From the NCBI RefSeq assembly GCF_900116295.1, contig NZ_FPAF01000003.1, positions 372,001-436,000 on the forward strand: DNA of 64,000 bases. The letters are read 5' to 3'. Positions 9,074 to 17,200 of the stretch are shown piece after piece. The position numbers and the translations under genes were made by a program. The first letter of the stretch is position 1, and every line of letters starts with the position of its first letter. The notes beneath the pieces are model-generated. The model did no database searches and was not told the origin of the DNA. It saw nothing but the letters and a program-made list of their open reading frames with translations. The stretch is from Bacillus sp. 103mf. Its GTDB lineage: Bacteria; Bacillota; Bacilli; Bacillales; Bacillaceae_G.

Positions 9074-9267
9074 CTATATAAATACAAATTAAAAAATCGA
9101 CATAAAAACTCTCTTTCTTTTTAGGCGGGCGAGAGTATCTGGCCATGCATAGAAGCGGTCAGTGCTTTTTCCTGCCACGTGCAAGGTTTTAAAACAAAAG
9201 GAGAAAGCGGGTTCAGATCATGGTGTATTATGTATAGAAATGACTTGTATATTGAAATAATATATAA
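9074..9267 (+). repeat. R190 repeat, copy 1
   Basis: About 190 bp. Left end ATATAAATACAAATTAAA then TCGACATAAA; core GCGGGCGAGAGTATCTGG then CCATGCATAGAAGCGG and CCTGCCAC; right end decays (ATTGAAATAATATATA). The two ends of the family are imperfect inverted repeats. It recurs about twelve times in this window, always between genes. Short open frames inside it are not genes. Confidence 0.85.
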
Positions 9268-9334
9268 AACTAATATGGATAATTTTACTATATGTTTTTT
9301 ATAAGTCAAGGCAATCAGGAAAGATGTGGCATAA

Positions 9335-9367
9335 GAAAAGACCGCAGAAACATTTTTTCGCGGTCAG
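9335..9367 (-). terminator. Terminator after znuA
   Basis: GACCGC pairs with GCGGTC; read on the minus strand it ends in a T run. Confidence 0.8.
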
Positions 9368-9381
9368 AAATGAATACTATA

Positions 9382-10326
9382 TTAATTTGTAGCTTCTTTT
9401 AAAGTTTTCATGTTCTCTTCCATTAGTGTGAAGTAATCTTTATTTTTTTTCGCATCATTATCAGAAATAGTTGCAAGATGATTTAAGCGTAAAATTTTCG
9501 TTCCTGTTTCTTTTTGAATAACTTCTGCTACTTTTGGTGTAGAGAATGTTTCAAATAAAATATATTTTAATCCATGCTCTTTTGCTGTTGCCGTGATAGA
9601 AGCTAGTGCTTTTTGGGATGGTTCATCAGAAGCAGAAATACCTGCAACTGGAATTTGTTTTAAACCGTAACGTTGTTCCCAATATCCGTATGCTGCATGA
9701 GAAACTAAAATTTCTTTCGTTTTTGCATGATCAACAACTTCTTTAAATTGATTATCTAAACTTGTGAATTTGGTTTGCAGTGCAGCAAAGTTTTTCTCGA
9801 ATTCTTCTTTATGCTCTGGTTGTAGTTCTACAAGTGCATTTTTAATTGCTTCAGCTTGTTTCGTTGCAAGTGTTGGATCTAGCCAAACGTGAGGGTCTTT
9901 ATCATGATGATGTTCTTCTTTATGACCTTCCTCGTGTTTGTGTTCGTCTTCAGTCGAAGCGCGTAGTTCGATATCTTTTGATGCATTCACAACTTTAACC
10001 TTTTCATTTTTTAATGTTTTTTCCATTTTTTCAGCAAATGGCTCTAATCCAGCTCCGTTATATACAAGTAAGTCTGCTTTGGCAACTTGTACTGTTTGTT
10101 TTTGACTTGGCTCATACGTATGGGAATCTGCACCTGGTGGATATATAGCTGTTACTTCTACGTAATCGCCACCGATTTTTTTAGCAAAGTCAGCTAAAGG
10201 AAAAATAGTTGTATAGACGGAAAGTTTACCATCTTTTTTATTTGCTGTGTTATCTTTGTTTGAACATCCAGCAAATATAAGGGTAAATATTAGTACGAAT
10301 GAAAATATAAGTGATTTTTTCTTCAT
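9382..10326 (-). CDS. znuA: Zinc ABC transporter substrate-binding lipoprotein
   Basis: A 314-residue lipoprotein: signal peptide with lipobox FAGC (Cys ~21), then the cluster A-I metal-binding fold (TTIFPLADFAKKIGGDYVEV, HTYEPSQK). A His/Glu-rich loop (HKHEEGHKEEHHHDKDPH) at residues ~133-150 precedes HVWLDP, as in ZnuA/AdcA proteins. It captures zinc outside the membrane for an ABC importer. The permease and ATPase genes are not beside it, which is odd, since in many bacilli znuA-znuC-znuB form an operon. Two Zur boxes and a sigma-A promoter lie upstream. Confidence 0.92.
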   Translation of the reverse strand: MKKKSLIFSFVLIFTLIFAGCSNKDNTANKKDGKLSVYTTIFPLADFAKKIGGDYVEVTAIYPPGADSHTYEPSQKQTVQVAKADLLVYNGAGLEPFAEKMEKTLKNEKVKVVNASKDIELRASTEDEHKHEEGHKEEHHHDKDPHVWLDPTLATKQAEAIKNALVELQPEHKEEFEKNFAALQTKFTSLDNQFKEVVDHAKTKEILVSHAAYGYWEQRYGLKQIPVAGISASDEPSQKALASITATAKEHGLKYILFETFSTPKVAEVIQKETGTKILRLNHLATISDNDAKKNKDYFTLMEENMKTLKEATN

Positions 10327-10400
10327 TTTGCTTGCCTCGTTTCTTTACTTTCTAAAATGTATTTTCTCCAAATAAAAGAAAGAATAACTTCCTTTTTTAT

Positions 10401-10421
10401 AAAGCGTAATAATTACGTTTT
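10401..10421 (-). promoter_or_regulatory. Zur box 1 (znuA operator)
   Basis: AAAGCGTAATAATTACGTTT(T) is a near-perfect match to the Bacillus Zur consensus (TCGTAATnATTACGA core). It lies just downstream of the znuA -10 box, so bound Zur with zinc would block transcription. Confidence 0.85.
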
Positions 10422-10434
10422 ATACCACCGATTT

Positions 10435-10463
10435 AGTATAATACATCTTTGACAATGTTGCAA
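10435..10463 (-). promoter_or_regulatory. znuA promoter
   Basis: On the minus strand, -35 TTGCAA (10463-10458) and -10 TATACT (10440-10435) are separated by exactly 17 bp and sit between two Zur boxes. Confidence 0.75.
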
Positions 10464-10464
10464 T

Positions 10465-10485
10465 AAATAATAATGATTACGATTT
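10465..10485. promoter_or_regulatory. Zur box 2
   Basis: AATAATAATGATTACGATTT is a good half-perfect Zur palindrome (one half ATTACGATTT is ideal). It lies upstream of the znuA -35 and between znuA and the divergent 47-residue gene, so it could act on either. Confidence 0.7.
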
Positions 10486-10598
10486 ATGATTTGTTCTAAA
10501 TTTGTCACAATGCTCTGGTTTATTTTTTTTGTTTTTGCATATATCCTTTTAGCTTCTTCATATAGTGTGATAGAGGGTGCAGAGAAGGAGATGAGTGA

Positions 10599-10742
10599 AT
10601 GGAATATGTGAGCGAAGCAGTTTTATTAATATTGGCTGTTATTTTTCCATTATCATGTGTGCTGTTTTTTTTGAAAGCGCTTATTCGGAATTTAGGGGAT
10701 ACAAGTACAGTTACTGAGGTGCCAAAAGAAGAAAAAGAGTAA
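10599..10742 (+). CDS. 47-residue single-span membrane protein
   Basis: ATG with a strong site (AGAAGGAG, 8-base spacing). The protein MEYVSEAVLLILAVIFPLSC continues VLFFLKALIRNLGD and ends in an acidic tail (PKEEKE). One transmembrane helix, then a short cytoplasmic tail. Function unknown. It is divergent from znuA across ~270 bp holding two Zur boxes, so shared zinc control is possible. About 80 bp ahead of the next gene. Confidence 0.6.
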   Translation: MEYVSEAVLLILAVIFPLSCVLFFLKALIRNLGDTSTVTEVPKEEKE

Positions 10743-10819
10743 ACAAAGGGCTTGCATATTGTATTTTGCTTTGCATATGATAGAGAAAGATATTAGAAGA
10801 TAAAGAGGTATGGAAACGG

Positions 10820-11479
10820 ATGAAAACAAGAACAGCCTTGGTACTTGGAGCTAGTGGTCTAGTTGGACAGGAAGTGACACAATTACTGCTTGATTCGGAC
10901 TATTATGATTCAGTTACAATTTTTGTGAGAAGATTATTAGAATGGGAACACGAAAAGCTTCAACAAAAGCAGGTGGATTTTTCGATTTTGGAACAATATA
11001 AAGAGTTTTTTGCTGTAGATGATGTGTTTAATTGTCTTGGTACGACAATTAAAAAAGCAAAGACGAAAGAAAATTTTAAAAAGGTTGATTATGATTATAC
11101 AATACGAGCAGCTCGTGTAGCAGAAGAACAAGGGGTACAAAACTTTCTTGTTATTTCTTCGATGGGGGCAAATCCGAAGTCGCTATTTTTCTACTCGCAA
11201 GTAAAAGGAAAGATGGAGGAAGGTATTAAAAAGCTAGTCATAGGAGGCATTCATATTTTTAGACCATCTCTTTTACTTGGAGAACGAGAAGAGTTTCGTT
11301 TTGGAGAAAGAATGGGAGAAAAGATTTCGGGAATTATGCCGTTTTTATTTAAAGGGTCTTTTTCAAAATATAAACCGATTTCAGCAGAGCAAGTAGCAAG
11401 AGGAATGTATGTAACAGCGCTGCGAGAAGAGTCTGGAGTTCATATACATGAATCTTTGGAAATTGCTAAGATGAAATAA
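10820..11479 (+). CDS. NAD(P)H-binding protein (atypical SDR, TIP30/HTATIP2-like)
   Basis: A 219-residue Rossmann protein. The nucleotide motif ALVLGASGLVGQEV at residues 6-19 is followed by FNCLGTTIKKA and the catalytic-region YSQVKGKME (Tyr-x-x-x-Lys). This arrangement is seen in the NmrA/HTATIP2-like atypical short-chain dehydrogenases, usually annotated as oxidoreductases without a known substrate. ATG is preceded by a weak site (GAGGTATGGAAACGG). The TAA stop is part of the ATAAA end of a bcr1 element, whose hairpin probably serves as its terminator. Confidence 0.8.
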   Translation: MKTRTALVLGASGLVGQEVTQLLLDSDYYDSVTIFVRRLLEWEHEKLQQKQVDFSILEQYKEFFAVDDVFNCLGTTIKKAKTKENFKKVDYDYTIRAARVAEEQGVQNFLVISSMGANPKSLFFYSQVKGKMEEGIKKLVIGGIHIFRPSLLLGEREEFRFGERMGEKISGIMPFLFKGSFSKYKPISAEQVARGMYVTALREESGVHIHESLEIAKMK

Positions 11480-11570
11480 AGTGAAACTTCCATCCGAGGG
11501 GGGTTCTTCATCCCCCTCGGATGGAAAGCCCACCCAATCGGGCTTTTACTGCCCGTTAATGCGGGATAAA
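11476..11570 (-). repeat. Short bcr1 variant (95 bp) overlapping a stop codon
   Basis: Bounded by ATAAA at 11476-11480 and 11566-11570 (TTTAT on the minus strand). The left ATAAA contains the TAA stop of the 10820 gene. The hairpin CCATCCGAGGGGG / CCCCCTCGGATGG sits immediately downstream. The middle of the standard element (the CCCCCACCT pair) is missing. Confidence 0.8.
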
Positions 11571-11623
11571 AGTGATTTTCACTAGATATTTTCCTCTTTA
11601 AGAAAATATAGCTTGTATAAAAT

Positions 11624-11662
11624 AAAGGAGCTGCCCAAAGTACTATTTGGGGCAGCTCCTCT
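11624..11662 (-). terminator. Terminator after namA
   Basis: GGAGCTGCCC pairs with GGGCAGCTCC around AAAGTACTATTTG; minus-strand reading ends in TTTATTT. Confidence 0.85.
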
Positions 11663-12701
11663 ATTTAGTAGTATTTTTTAGTTTTCCTGGAGCACGACTA
11701 TATTGAAACGGCTCAGCTAATTCAAAACCAAGCTCATTCGCTGCTGTTCTTGGGAAATATGGGTTTCGTAATAGTTCACGGCCGATAAAAATTAAGTCAG
11801 CAGAACCTTGTTGTAAAATTTCTTCTGCCTGTATGCCGCTTGTAATAAGGCCAACAGTACCTGTAGCAATAGAAGCGTGTTCTTTTATATGTTTTGCATA
11901 GGGTACTTGATAACCAGGATACACATCGATATGTGCTGGTACAACAGCTCCCGAACTACAATCAATGAGGTTAACACCTTGTTCTTTCATCCACTGTGCA
12001 AACGTTACATAGTCTTCTACAGTTAAACCTTCTGGATGATAATCATGAGCGGAAATACGAACAAATAATGGCCCACTCCATACTTCTTTTACCGCATTAA
12101 TGATTTCACGTAAAAAACGATAGCGATTTTCACAAGATCCACCATATTCATCTGTACGATGGTTTGTGAGCGGAGATAAAAATTCATTAATTAAATAACC
12201 ATGTGCTCCGTGTAATTCAATAATATCAAATCCAGCCTTTTTGGCACGTGTTGCTCCATTTTGAAAGGCTATGATAGCTTCTCGTATTTGTTCTTTGCTC
12301 ATTTGCACAGGAATTTTCATAGAGGAATTAAAAGGAATAGCTGATGGTGCAATAGGGTCTGTATCAAGAACAGCTTTTCTACCGGCATGTGCAATTTGAA
12401 TAGCAGCTTTTGCCCCGTGTTCATGGATCATATTGACAACTTGATGTAGGCCATCTATATGCTCATTATTCCAAATGCCTAAATCTTTGTGGGAAATGCG
12501 TCCTTCTGGTGTTACGGCTGTAGCCTCTAGCATGACAAGCCCAACTTGACCAGCTGCACGTGATGCGTAGTGGACGAGATGGAAATTCGTTATTTTGCCG
12601 TCTTCGTTTTCAGAGGAGTACATACACATAGGTGACATAACAATTCGATTTTTTAGTGTAACATCTTTTATTGTATACGATGAAAATAATTGATTGTTCA
12701 C
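11661..12701 (-). CDS. namA: NADPH dehydrogenase NamA (YqjM), Old Yellow Enzyme family
   Basis: A 346-residue FMN-dependent TIM-barrel ene-reductase. It has the YqjM-specific redox-sensing cysteine in [13 protein letters not shown] (Cys ~26), the active-site HxxH region ([26 protein letters not shown]), and the phosphate-binding end ([21 protein letters not shown]). It reduces alpha,beta-unsaturated carbonyls, quinones and nitro compounds using NADPH, as a detoxification step. Length is normal for the family. Single gene with its own terminator. Confidence 0.95.
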   Translation of the reverse strand: MNNQLFSSYTIKDVTLKNRIVMSPMCMYSSENEDGKITNFHLVHYASRAAGQVGLVMLEATAVTPEGRISHKDLGIWNNEHIDGLHQVVNMIHEHGAKAAIQIAHAGRKAVLDTDPIAPSAIPFNSSMKIPVQMSKEQIREAIIAFQNGATRAKKAGFDIIELHGAHGYLINEFLSPLTNHRTDEYGGSCENRYRFLREIINAVKEVWSGPLFVRISAHDYHPEGLTVEDYVTFAQWMKEQGVNLIDCSSGAVVPAHIDVYPGYQVPYAKHIKEHASIATGTVGLITSGIQAEEILQQGSADLIFIGRELLRNPYFPRTAANELGFELAEPFQYSRAPGKLKNTTK

Positions 12702-12876
12702 AATAAGAATCCTCCTTTATTTTTTAAAATGAGCATATATCCAAGTATCATTTCTTAGCTAATGGGAGTGTCATTTTATTGTAGCACCTTGCTCCTTTTT
12801 TCCATAACAAAATGCTTAAAGCCATGTTATGATGAGTTTATGTTTAATGAATATGAAGAGAGGTGGCGTATTTTTC

Positions 12877-13329
12877 ATGTATCAAGCATATTACAAAAGT
12901 GAACTTGGATGGATTGAAGTAAAAGGGGATGAGACTGGCATTTCCTCTATATTATTTGTAGAACAAAAACAAGAAGATATTCCTCATCCAATTGTTGAGA
13001 GATGTGTAATGGAGCTAGATGAATATTTTCATAAGAAGCGAACGGAATTTACTGTCCCGCTACGAGCGAAGGGAACTCCTTTTCAAAAACAAGTATGGAA
13101 TGCACTTTGCAGTGTTCCATATGGGGAAAGTGCTTCTTATCTTGATATGGCAGAGAAAATCGGCAATCCAAGGGCTGTACGAGCAATCGGCGGAGCGAAT
13201 AGTAGAAATCCTATTTCGATTATTGTGCCTTGTCACCGAATTATTGGGAAGAGCGGGAAGTTAGTAGGTTATGAGGGTGGACTTTGGCGGAAAGAATGGT
13301 TATTAAAGCATGAAGGTTTTTTAAGATAA
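12877..13329 (+). CDS. ogt: Methylated-DNA-protein-cysteine methyltransferase
   Basis: A 150-residue suicide repair enzyme. The DNA-binding helix region (GTPFQKQVWNALCSVPYGES), the arginine finger (NPRAVRAIGGANSRNP) and the acceptor cysteine in IIVPCHRII are all present. It moves alkyl groups from O6-alkylguanine onto that Cys. An upstream in-frame ATG at 12829 would add 16 residues (MMSLCLMNMKRGGVFF) that look like leader sequence containing the ribosome site GAAGAGAGGTGG; I therefore start at ATG 12877. Confidence 0.93.
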   Translation: MYQAYYKSELGWIEVKGDETGISSILFVEQKQEDIPHPIVERCVMELDEYFHKKRTEFTVPLRAKGTPFQKQVWNALCSVPYGESASYLDMAEKIGNPRAVRAIGGANSRNPISIIVPCHRIIGKSGKLVGYEGGLWRKEWLLKHEGFLR

Positions 13330-13361
13330 TGGAATATTTCAAATGAAACAATTTAGTTGAG

Positions 13362-13553
13362 TTATATATAAGTTAAAAAAAAATGACATAAAAACCTTTT
13401 TTAAAAAGGGAGACGAGAGCAGCTGGCCGTGCATAGAAGCGGGGTCAGGGCCTTTTCCTGCCACATGCGAGGTTTAAAACAAAGAGAGAAAGCGAGTACA
13501 GGTCATGTTGTATTCTGCATAGCAGTGAATGATATGCTGAAAAATTAAAATAG
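13362..13553 (+). repeat. R190 repeat, copy 2
   Basis: Left end TATATATAAGTTAAAAAA then TGACATAAA; core GACGAGAGCAGCTGG then CCGTGCATAGAAGCGG, CCTGCCACATGCGAGG, GAGAAAGCGAGTA; right end CTGCATAGCAG then AAAAATTAAAATAGA. Full length. Confidence 0.85.
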
Positions 13554-13576
13554 AGTTATGTAGATGATAAGGTAGT

Positions 13577-13611
13577 GAAAAAAGTGACGTGTGTCACTTT
13601 TTAATTTTTTT
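13577..13611 (+). terminator. Hairpin with T run upstream of the oppA-type promoter
   Basis: AAAAAGTGAC-GTGT-GTCACTTTTT followed by AATTTTTTT. It is the first terminator-like structure after ogt and lies just ahead of the next promoter. Confidence 0.65.
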
Positions 13612-13622
13612 AAAGATAGTAT

Positions 13623-13650
13623 TTGAAATTGTCAGAAAATTATGTATAAT
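13623..13650 (+). promoter_or_regulatory. Sigma-A promoter of the OppA-type gene
   Basis: -35 TTGAAA (13623-13628) and -10 TATAAT (13645-13650) with a 16-bp spacer, about 60 bp ahead of the start codon. Confidence 0.65.
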
Positions 13651-13712
13651 ACTATTCAAGAGTATTTGTTCTTATTTTTAGTTGTTACAAAGAGAAAGAG
13701 GGGAAATGGTCT

Positions 13713-15371
13713 ATGAAGAAGAAGGTTTCACTTATTACAGCACTTGCACTTTCTACGAGTGTGTTAGTTGCAGGGTGTGGAAATGGGGAAAAAGCATCAA
13801 CAACTGAACAGGGAAAAGAAGGAAATGTAGCGCTTGCTGATAAACAAGTATTAAATTTACTAGAAACAGCAGAAATTCCTTCTATGGATACGTCAAAGGC
13901 AACTGATGGTGTATCATTTCGGGTATTTGTAAACGCAATGGAAGGATTATACCGCTTAGATAAAGAGAATAAACCAACACCTGGTATGGCAAAGGACGTG
14001 AAAATTAGCGAGGATAAGAAAACATACACATTTCACTTGCGAGATACAAAGTGGTCTAATGGAGAACCCGTAAAAGCACAAGACTTTGTGTTTGCTTGGC
14101 GTCGTGCTGTCGATAAAGCAACAGCATCAGAATATGCTTTTATTTTATTCGATGTTAAAAATGCTGAGAAAATTAATAAAGGAGAATTACCGCTTGAACA
14201 GCTTGGTGTTACAGCAAAAGATGATAAAACATTAGTAGTTGAGTTAGAGAAACCTACACCATATTTTCTAGATCTTACAACATTCCCGACATTTTTCCCA
14301 TTGAATGAAAAATATGTAAAAGAACAAGGGGACAAATATTCATTAGAATCAGATAAGTTATTATATAACGGACCATTTGTGATGAGTGAATGGAAGCATG
14401 AACGAAGTTATCAGTTAAAGAAAAATCCAAACTATTGGGATAAAGATAATGTGAAATTAGAGGAAATTAATGTAAGTGTTGTAAAGGAAACATCAACAGG
14501 TGTAAATTTATATGATAGTAACGAAGTAGATCGAGTCATTTTAAGTTCGGAGTTTGTTGATAAATATAAGAAAAGTGATGAATTTAAATTGGAATTAGAT
14601 TCACGTATGTATTTTATTCGTTTTAATCAGAAAAATCAGATTTTTTCAAATAAAAAAGCGCGTCAAGCTATTGATTTATCATATGATAAAAAGGGAATTG
14701 CAAATGTGATTTTAAACGATGGATCATTACCTGCATATTACTTAGTAGCACAAAAATTTACAAAAGGGCCAGATGGAAAAGACTTCCGCGAAACAAATAA
14801 AAACTTTCATGATGGTAAAGGAAATGCAGCAAAAGCAAAAAAACTATGGGAAGAAGCGAAAAAAGAGTTAGGGCAAGATACAATTACAGTTGAAATGTTG
14901 AACTATGATAAGGATAACTTGAAAAAAGTTGGAGAATATATTAAAGCAGAATTGGAGAAAAACTTACCTGGTTTGAAAGTGAATATGAAACAGCAGCCGT
15001 TTAAACAAAAGTTAGAGTTAGAAAAGAAATTAGAATATGAGTTCTCTTTATCATCATGGGGCCCAGATTATCCAGATCCAATGACATTTATTGATATGTT
15101 TATTACAGATAGTGCATTTAACGAAATGGCATATTCTAATAAGAAATATGATGAACTAGTTGCGAAAGCAAAAGGTGAGTTGTTAACCGATGAGAAAGCA
15201 CGATGGAAGGCTCTTTCTGAAGCAGAGAAAATTCTATTTGATGATGCAGCCATTTCTCCGGTTTATCAGCAGGGCGTTGCTTTTCTTGAGAAATCTAAGG
15301 TGAAAGGAACTGCTAAGCATACATTTGGAGGTGATTTTAGTTATAAATGGACATATATTACAAAAAAATAG
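13713..15371 (+). CDS. oppA: Oligopeptide ABC transporter substrate-binding lipoprotein (OppA family)
   Basis: A 552-residue lipoprotein with signal peptide and lipobox VAGC (Cys ~22). It shows the SBP family 5 pattern: LNLLETAEIPSMDTSKATDG, TYTFHLRDTKWSNGEPVKAQDFVFAWRR, PYFLDLTTFPTFFPLNEKYV. These proteins capture peptides outside the membrane for Opp-type importers. No permease or ATPase genes accompany it, so it probably feeds an Opp complex encoded elsewhere; the B. cereus group has many such solitary OppA paralogues. Start ATG after AGAGAAAGAGGGG. Own promoter and terminator. Confidence 0.92.
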   Translation: MKKKVSLITALALSTSVLVAGCGNGEKASTTEQGKEGNVALADKQVLNLLETAEIPSMDTSKATDGVSFRVFVNAMEGLYRLDKENKPTPGMAKDVKISEDKKTYTFHLRDTKWSNGEPVKAQDFVFAWRRAVDKATASEYAFILFDVKNAEKINKGELPLEQLGVTAKDDKTLVVELEKPTPYFLDLTTFPTFFPLNEKYVKEQGDKYSLESDKLLYNGPFVMSEWKHERSYQLKKNPNYWDKDNVKLEEINVSVVKETSTGVNLYDSNEVDRVILSSEFVDKYKKSDEFKLELDSRMYFIRFNQKNQIFSNKKARQAIDLSYDKKGIANVILNDGSLPAYYLVAQKFTKGPDGKDFRETNKNFHDGKGNAAKAKKLWEEAKKELGQDTITVEMLNYDKDNLKKVGEYIKAELEKNLPGLKVNMKQQPFKQKLELEKKLEYEFSLSSWGPDYPDPMTFIDMFITDSAFNEMAYSNKKYDELVAKAKGELLTDEKARWKALSEAEKILFDDAAISPVYQQGVAFLEKSKVKGTAKHTFGGDFSYKWTYITKK

Positions 15372-15379
15372 TACGATAA

Positions 15380-15408
15380 AGATGCGCGAATATTGCGCAT
15401 CTTTTTTG
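15380..15408 (+). terminator. Terminator after the OppA-type gene
   Basis: AGATGCGC pairs with GCGCATCT, then TTTTTT. It lies directly ahead of fosB. Confidence 0.9.
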
Positions 15409-15428
15409 CTGTGAGGGGGATAATGACA

Positions 15429-15845
15429 ATGATAAAAGGAATGAATCATCTTTGTTTTTCTGTTTCAAATTTAGAGGAATCTATACAATTCTATGAACAA
15501 GTGTTGGAAGGGAAGTTACTTGTAAAAGGTAGAACACTTGCCTATTTCGACCTGTGCGGAATGTGGGTTGCATTAAATGAAGAAAAGGATATTCCAAGAA
15601 GGGAAATCTATCAATCGTATACACATATTGCGTTTTCGATAGAAAAAGAAGATTTTAAAGCTTTATTACATCGTCTTGAAGTGAATAAAGTACATATTTT
15701 ACAAGGACGAGAGCGTGATGTACGAGATTGCCATTCTATTTATTTTACAGACCCAGATGGACATAAATTTGAATTTCATACAGGGACGCTGCAAGAGAGA
15801 TTGCAATATTATAAAGAAGAAAAACCGCATATGCTGTTTTACTAA
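15429..15845 (+). CDS. fosB: FosB metallothiol transferase (fosfomycin resistance)
   Basis: A 138-residue vicinal-oxygen-chelate protein: [28 protein letters not shown] and [14 protein letters not shown], with the three metal ligands (His ~7, His ~66, Glu ~115). FosB adds bacillithiol (or cysteine) to fosfomycin, opening its epoxide and inactivating it. It is a usual chromosomal gene of the B. cereus group. ATG 15423 and 15429 are both in frame; AGGGGG at 15414-15419 spaces better with 15429, which also matches the 138-139 residue family length. Two more genes follow closely (15866, 16423). Confidence 0.93.
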   Translation: MIKGMNHLCFSVSNLEESIQFYEQVLEGKLLVKGRTLAYFDLCGMWVALNEEKDIPRREIYQSYTHIAFSIEKEDFKALLHRLEVNKVHILQGRERDVRDCHSIYFTDPDGHKFEFHTGTLQERLQYYKEEKPHMLFY

Positions 15846-15865
15846 ATATGGAAAGGAGGAGGGAT

Positions 15866-16411
15866 ATGCATGTACTTATTGTTGGGGGAACTGGCATGTT
15901 ACAGAAAGTATCAAAGTGGTTTGCTGAGCAAGAGCTTCATACTTCTGTAATCGGTCGAAACATAAAACGCCTAAAGGAAATAGAAGATTCATGTGATATT
16001 CCTGAAAGAGTTACATGTCTAGCGGTTGATTATCATAATAGTGATGAGTTGCGTGTTAAAATTAAAAGTTCAATTCAAAAAAACGGACCAGTCACGCTTG
16101 TAGTTGCTTGGATTCATTCAACGGCTGTAGATGCATTGCAAATCATTAGTGAGGAGATTGAAACATTTTCGAAAGAATGGGAATTGTTTCATATAATTGG
16201 AAGCAGTGCTTACAAATCAGGGAAAAAAATAAGATGCTCTTCTTTATGTAGATATTATCGAATTATATTAGGTTTTATAGTAGAAGAAAAACGTTCGAGA
16301 TGGTTAACACATGATGAGATTGCGAGTGGTGTTATAGCCGGAATTCAACACAAACAACGGGAATGGATTGTCGGAACATTAGAACCGTGGGATGCTAGAC
16401 CGAGTTGGTAA
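15866..16411 (+). CDS. Short-chain dehydrogenase-like Rossmann protein
   Basis: A 181-residue protein with an N-terminal nucleotide-binding motif (VLIVGGTGMLQKVSKWF) and an SDR-like layout (VIGRN, VDYHNSDEL, LVVAWIHSTA, FHIIGSSAYK). The usual Tyr-x-x-x-Lys is weak (SSLCRYYRIILGFIVEEK). Small B. cereus-group members of this kind are annotated as short-chain dehydrogenases with no known substrate. AAGGAGGAGGG directly precedes ATG 15866. It lies 20 bp behind fosB and 11 bp ahead of the phosphatase, so the three are probably co-transcribed. Confidence 0.75.
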   Translation: MHVLIVGGTGMLQKVSKWFAEQELHTSVIGRNIKRLKEIEDSCDIPERVTCLAVDYHNSDELRVKIKSSIQKNGPVTLVVAWIHSTAVDALQIISEEIETFSKEWELFHIIGSSAYKSGKKIRCSSLCRYYRIILGFIVEEKRSRWLTHDEIASGVIAGIQHKQREWIVGTLEPWDARPSW

Positions 16412-16422
16412 AGGAGAAAATG

Positions 16423-17043
16423 ATGATGAAAACAATGTTATATATTACGCGTCACGGGGAAACAGAATGGAATGTAGAAAAAAGAATGCAAGGCCGAAAA
16501 AATTCAAATTTAACGGAAACGGGAATATTACAAGCAAAACAATTAGGGAAACGTATGCAAGATATACAGCTTGATGTTATTTACAGCAGTCCAAGCGGAA
16601 GAGCAATGCATACAGCTCAGTTAATTAAAGGAGACAGAGATATTCCAATTGTAGCAGATGAACATTTATATGAAATTGATATGGGAGTTTGGGAAGGACA
16701 TACACAAGTTGAATTACAGGAGAAATATCCGAAAGAGTTTCATTTATTTTGGAATGCACCGCATCAATATGAATCAAAATCAGGAGAAAGCTTTTATGAT
16801 GCGAGAACACGTATGTTAAATGGACTTGAATACATACTAAAAAAACATGAAGGAGAAAGTGTTTTAATTGTTTCTCATGCTATTACTTCATTACTTATGA
16901 TGGGGTATTTTGAACAGCGCCTCATTGAAAACATATGGAATGGTCCTTTTATGCATAGCGCAAGTTTAAGTATGATTGAAGTGATAGAAGGAGAAAGTAA
17001 AATTCACTTATTTGCTGATATTGCGCATTTTGAAGAGGTGTAA
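16423..17043 (+). CDS. Histidine phosphatase (phosphoglycerate mutase-like)
   Basis: A ~206-residue branch-1 histidine phosphatase. The phospho-accepting His is in YITRHGETEWN; the second catalytic His is in VLIVSHAITS; conserved Arg and Glu lie in IYSSPSGRAMHTAQ and EIDMGVWEG. It is probably a broad phosphatase of the PhoE/CobC type rather than a glycolytic mutase. ATGs at 16420, 16423 and 16426 follow AAGGAG; 16423 has 6-base spacing. Last gene of the fosB cluster, with a terminator behind. Confidence 0.87.
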   Translation: MMKTMLYITRHGETEWNVEKRMQGRKNSNLTETGILQAKQLGKRMQDIQLDVIYSSPSGRAMHTAQLIKGDRDIPIVADEHLYEIDMGVWEGHTQVELQEKYPKEFHLFWNAPHQYESKSGESFYDARTRMLNGLEYILKKHEGESVLIVSHAITSLLMMGYFEQRLIENIWNGPFMHSASLSMIEVIEGESKIHLFADIAHFEEV

Positions 17044-17105
17044 ATGTTTATAAAGGAAAATTTTTATTCTTGGTGGAGATGAAAAAGTAATTTGTTTTAA
17101 TAGAT

Positions 17106-17136
17106 AAATAGACCGCTTAAAGCGGTCTATTTGCAT
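17106..17136 (+). terminator. Terminator of the fosB cluster
   Basis: AAATAGACCGCTT pairs with AAGCGGTCTATTT around AA, followed by a T-rich tail. Confidence 0.85.
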
Positions 17137-17200
17137 TTTTGAAAAAGAGAAGGATATTTTTGCTATGTTATAGAGCTGAATTAAAGCGTATATTATATTA

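Noticed and set aside
9121-9309. 62-codon minus-strand open frame
   Set aside because: Lies almost wholly inside R190 copy 1 and has no start signals.
13577-13611. GTGAC-GTGT-GTCAC inverted repeat as an operator for the OppA-type gene
   Set aside because: The A run before and T runs after it fit an intrinsic terminator better; an operator role cannot be excluded but nothing supports it.
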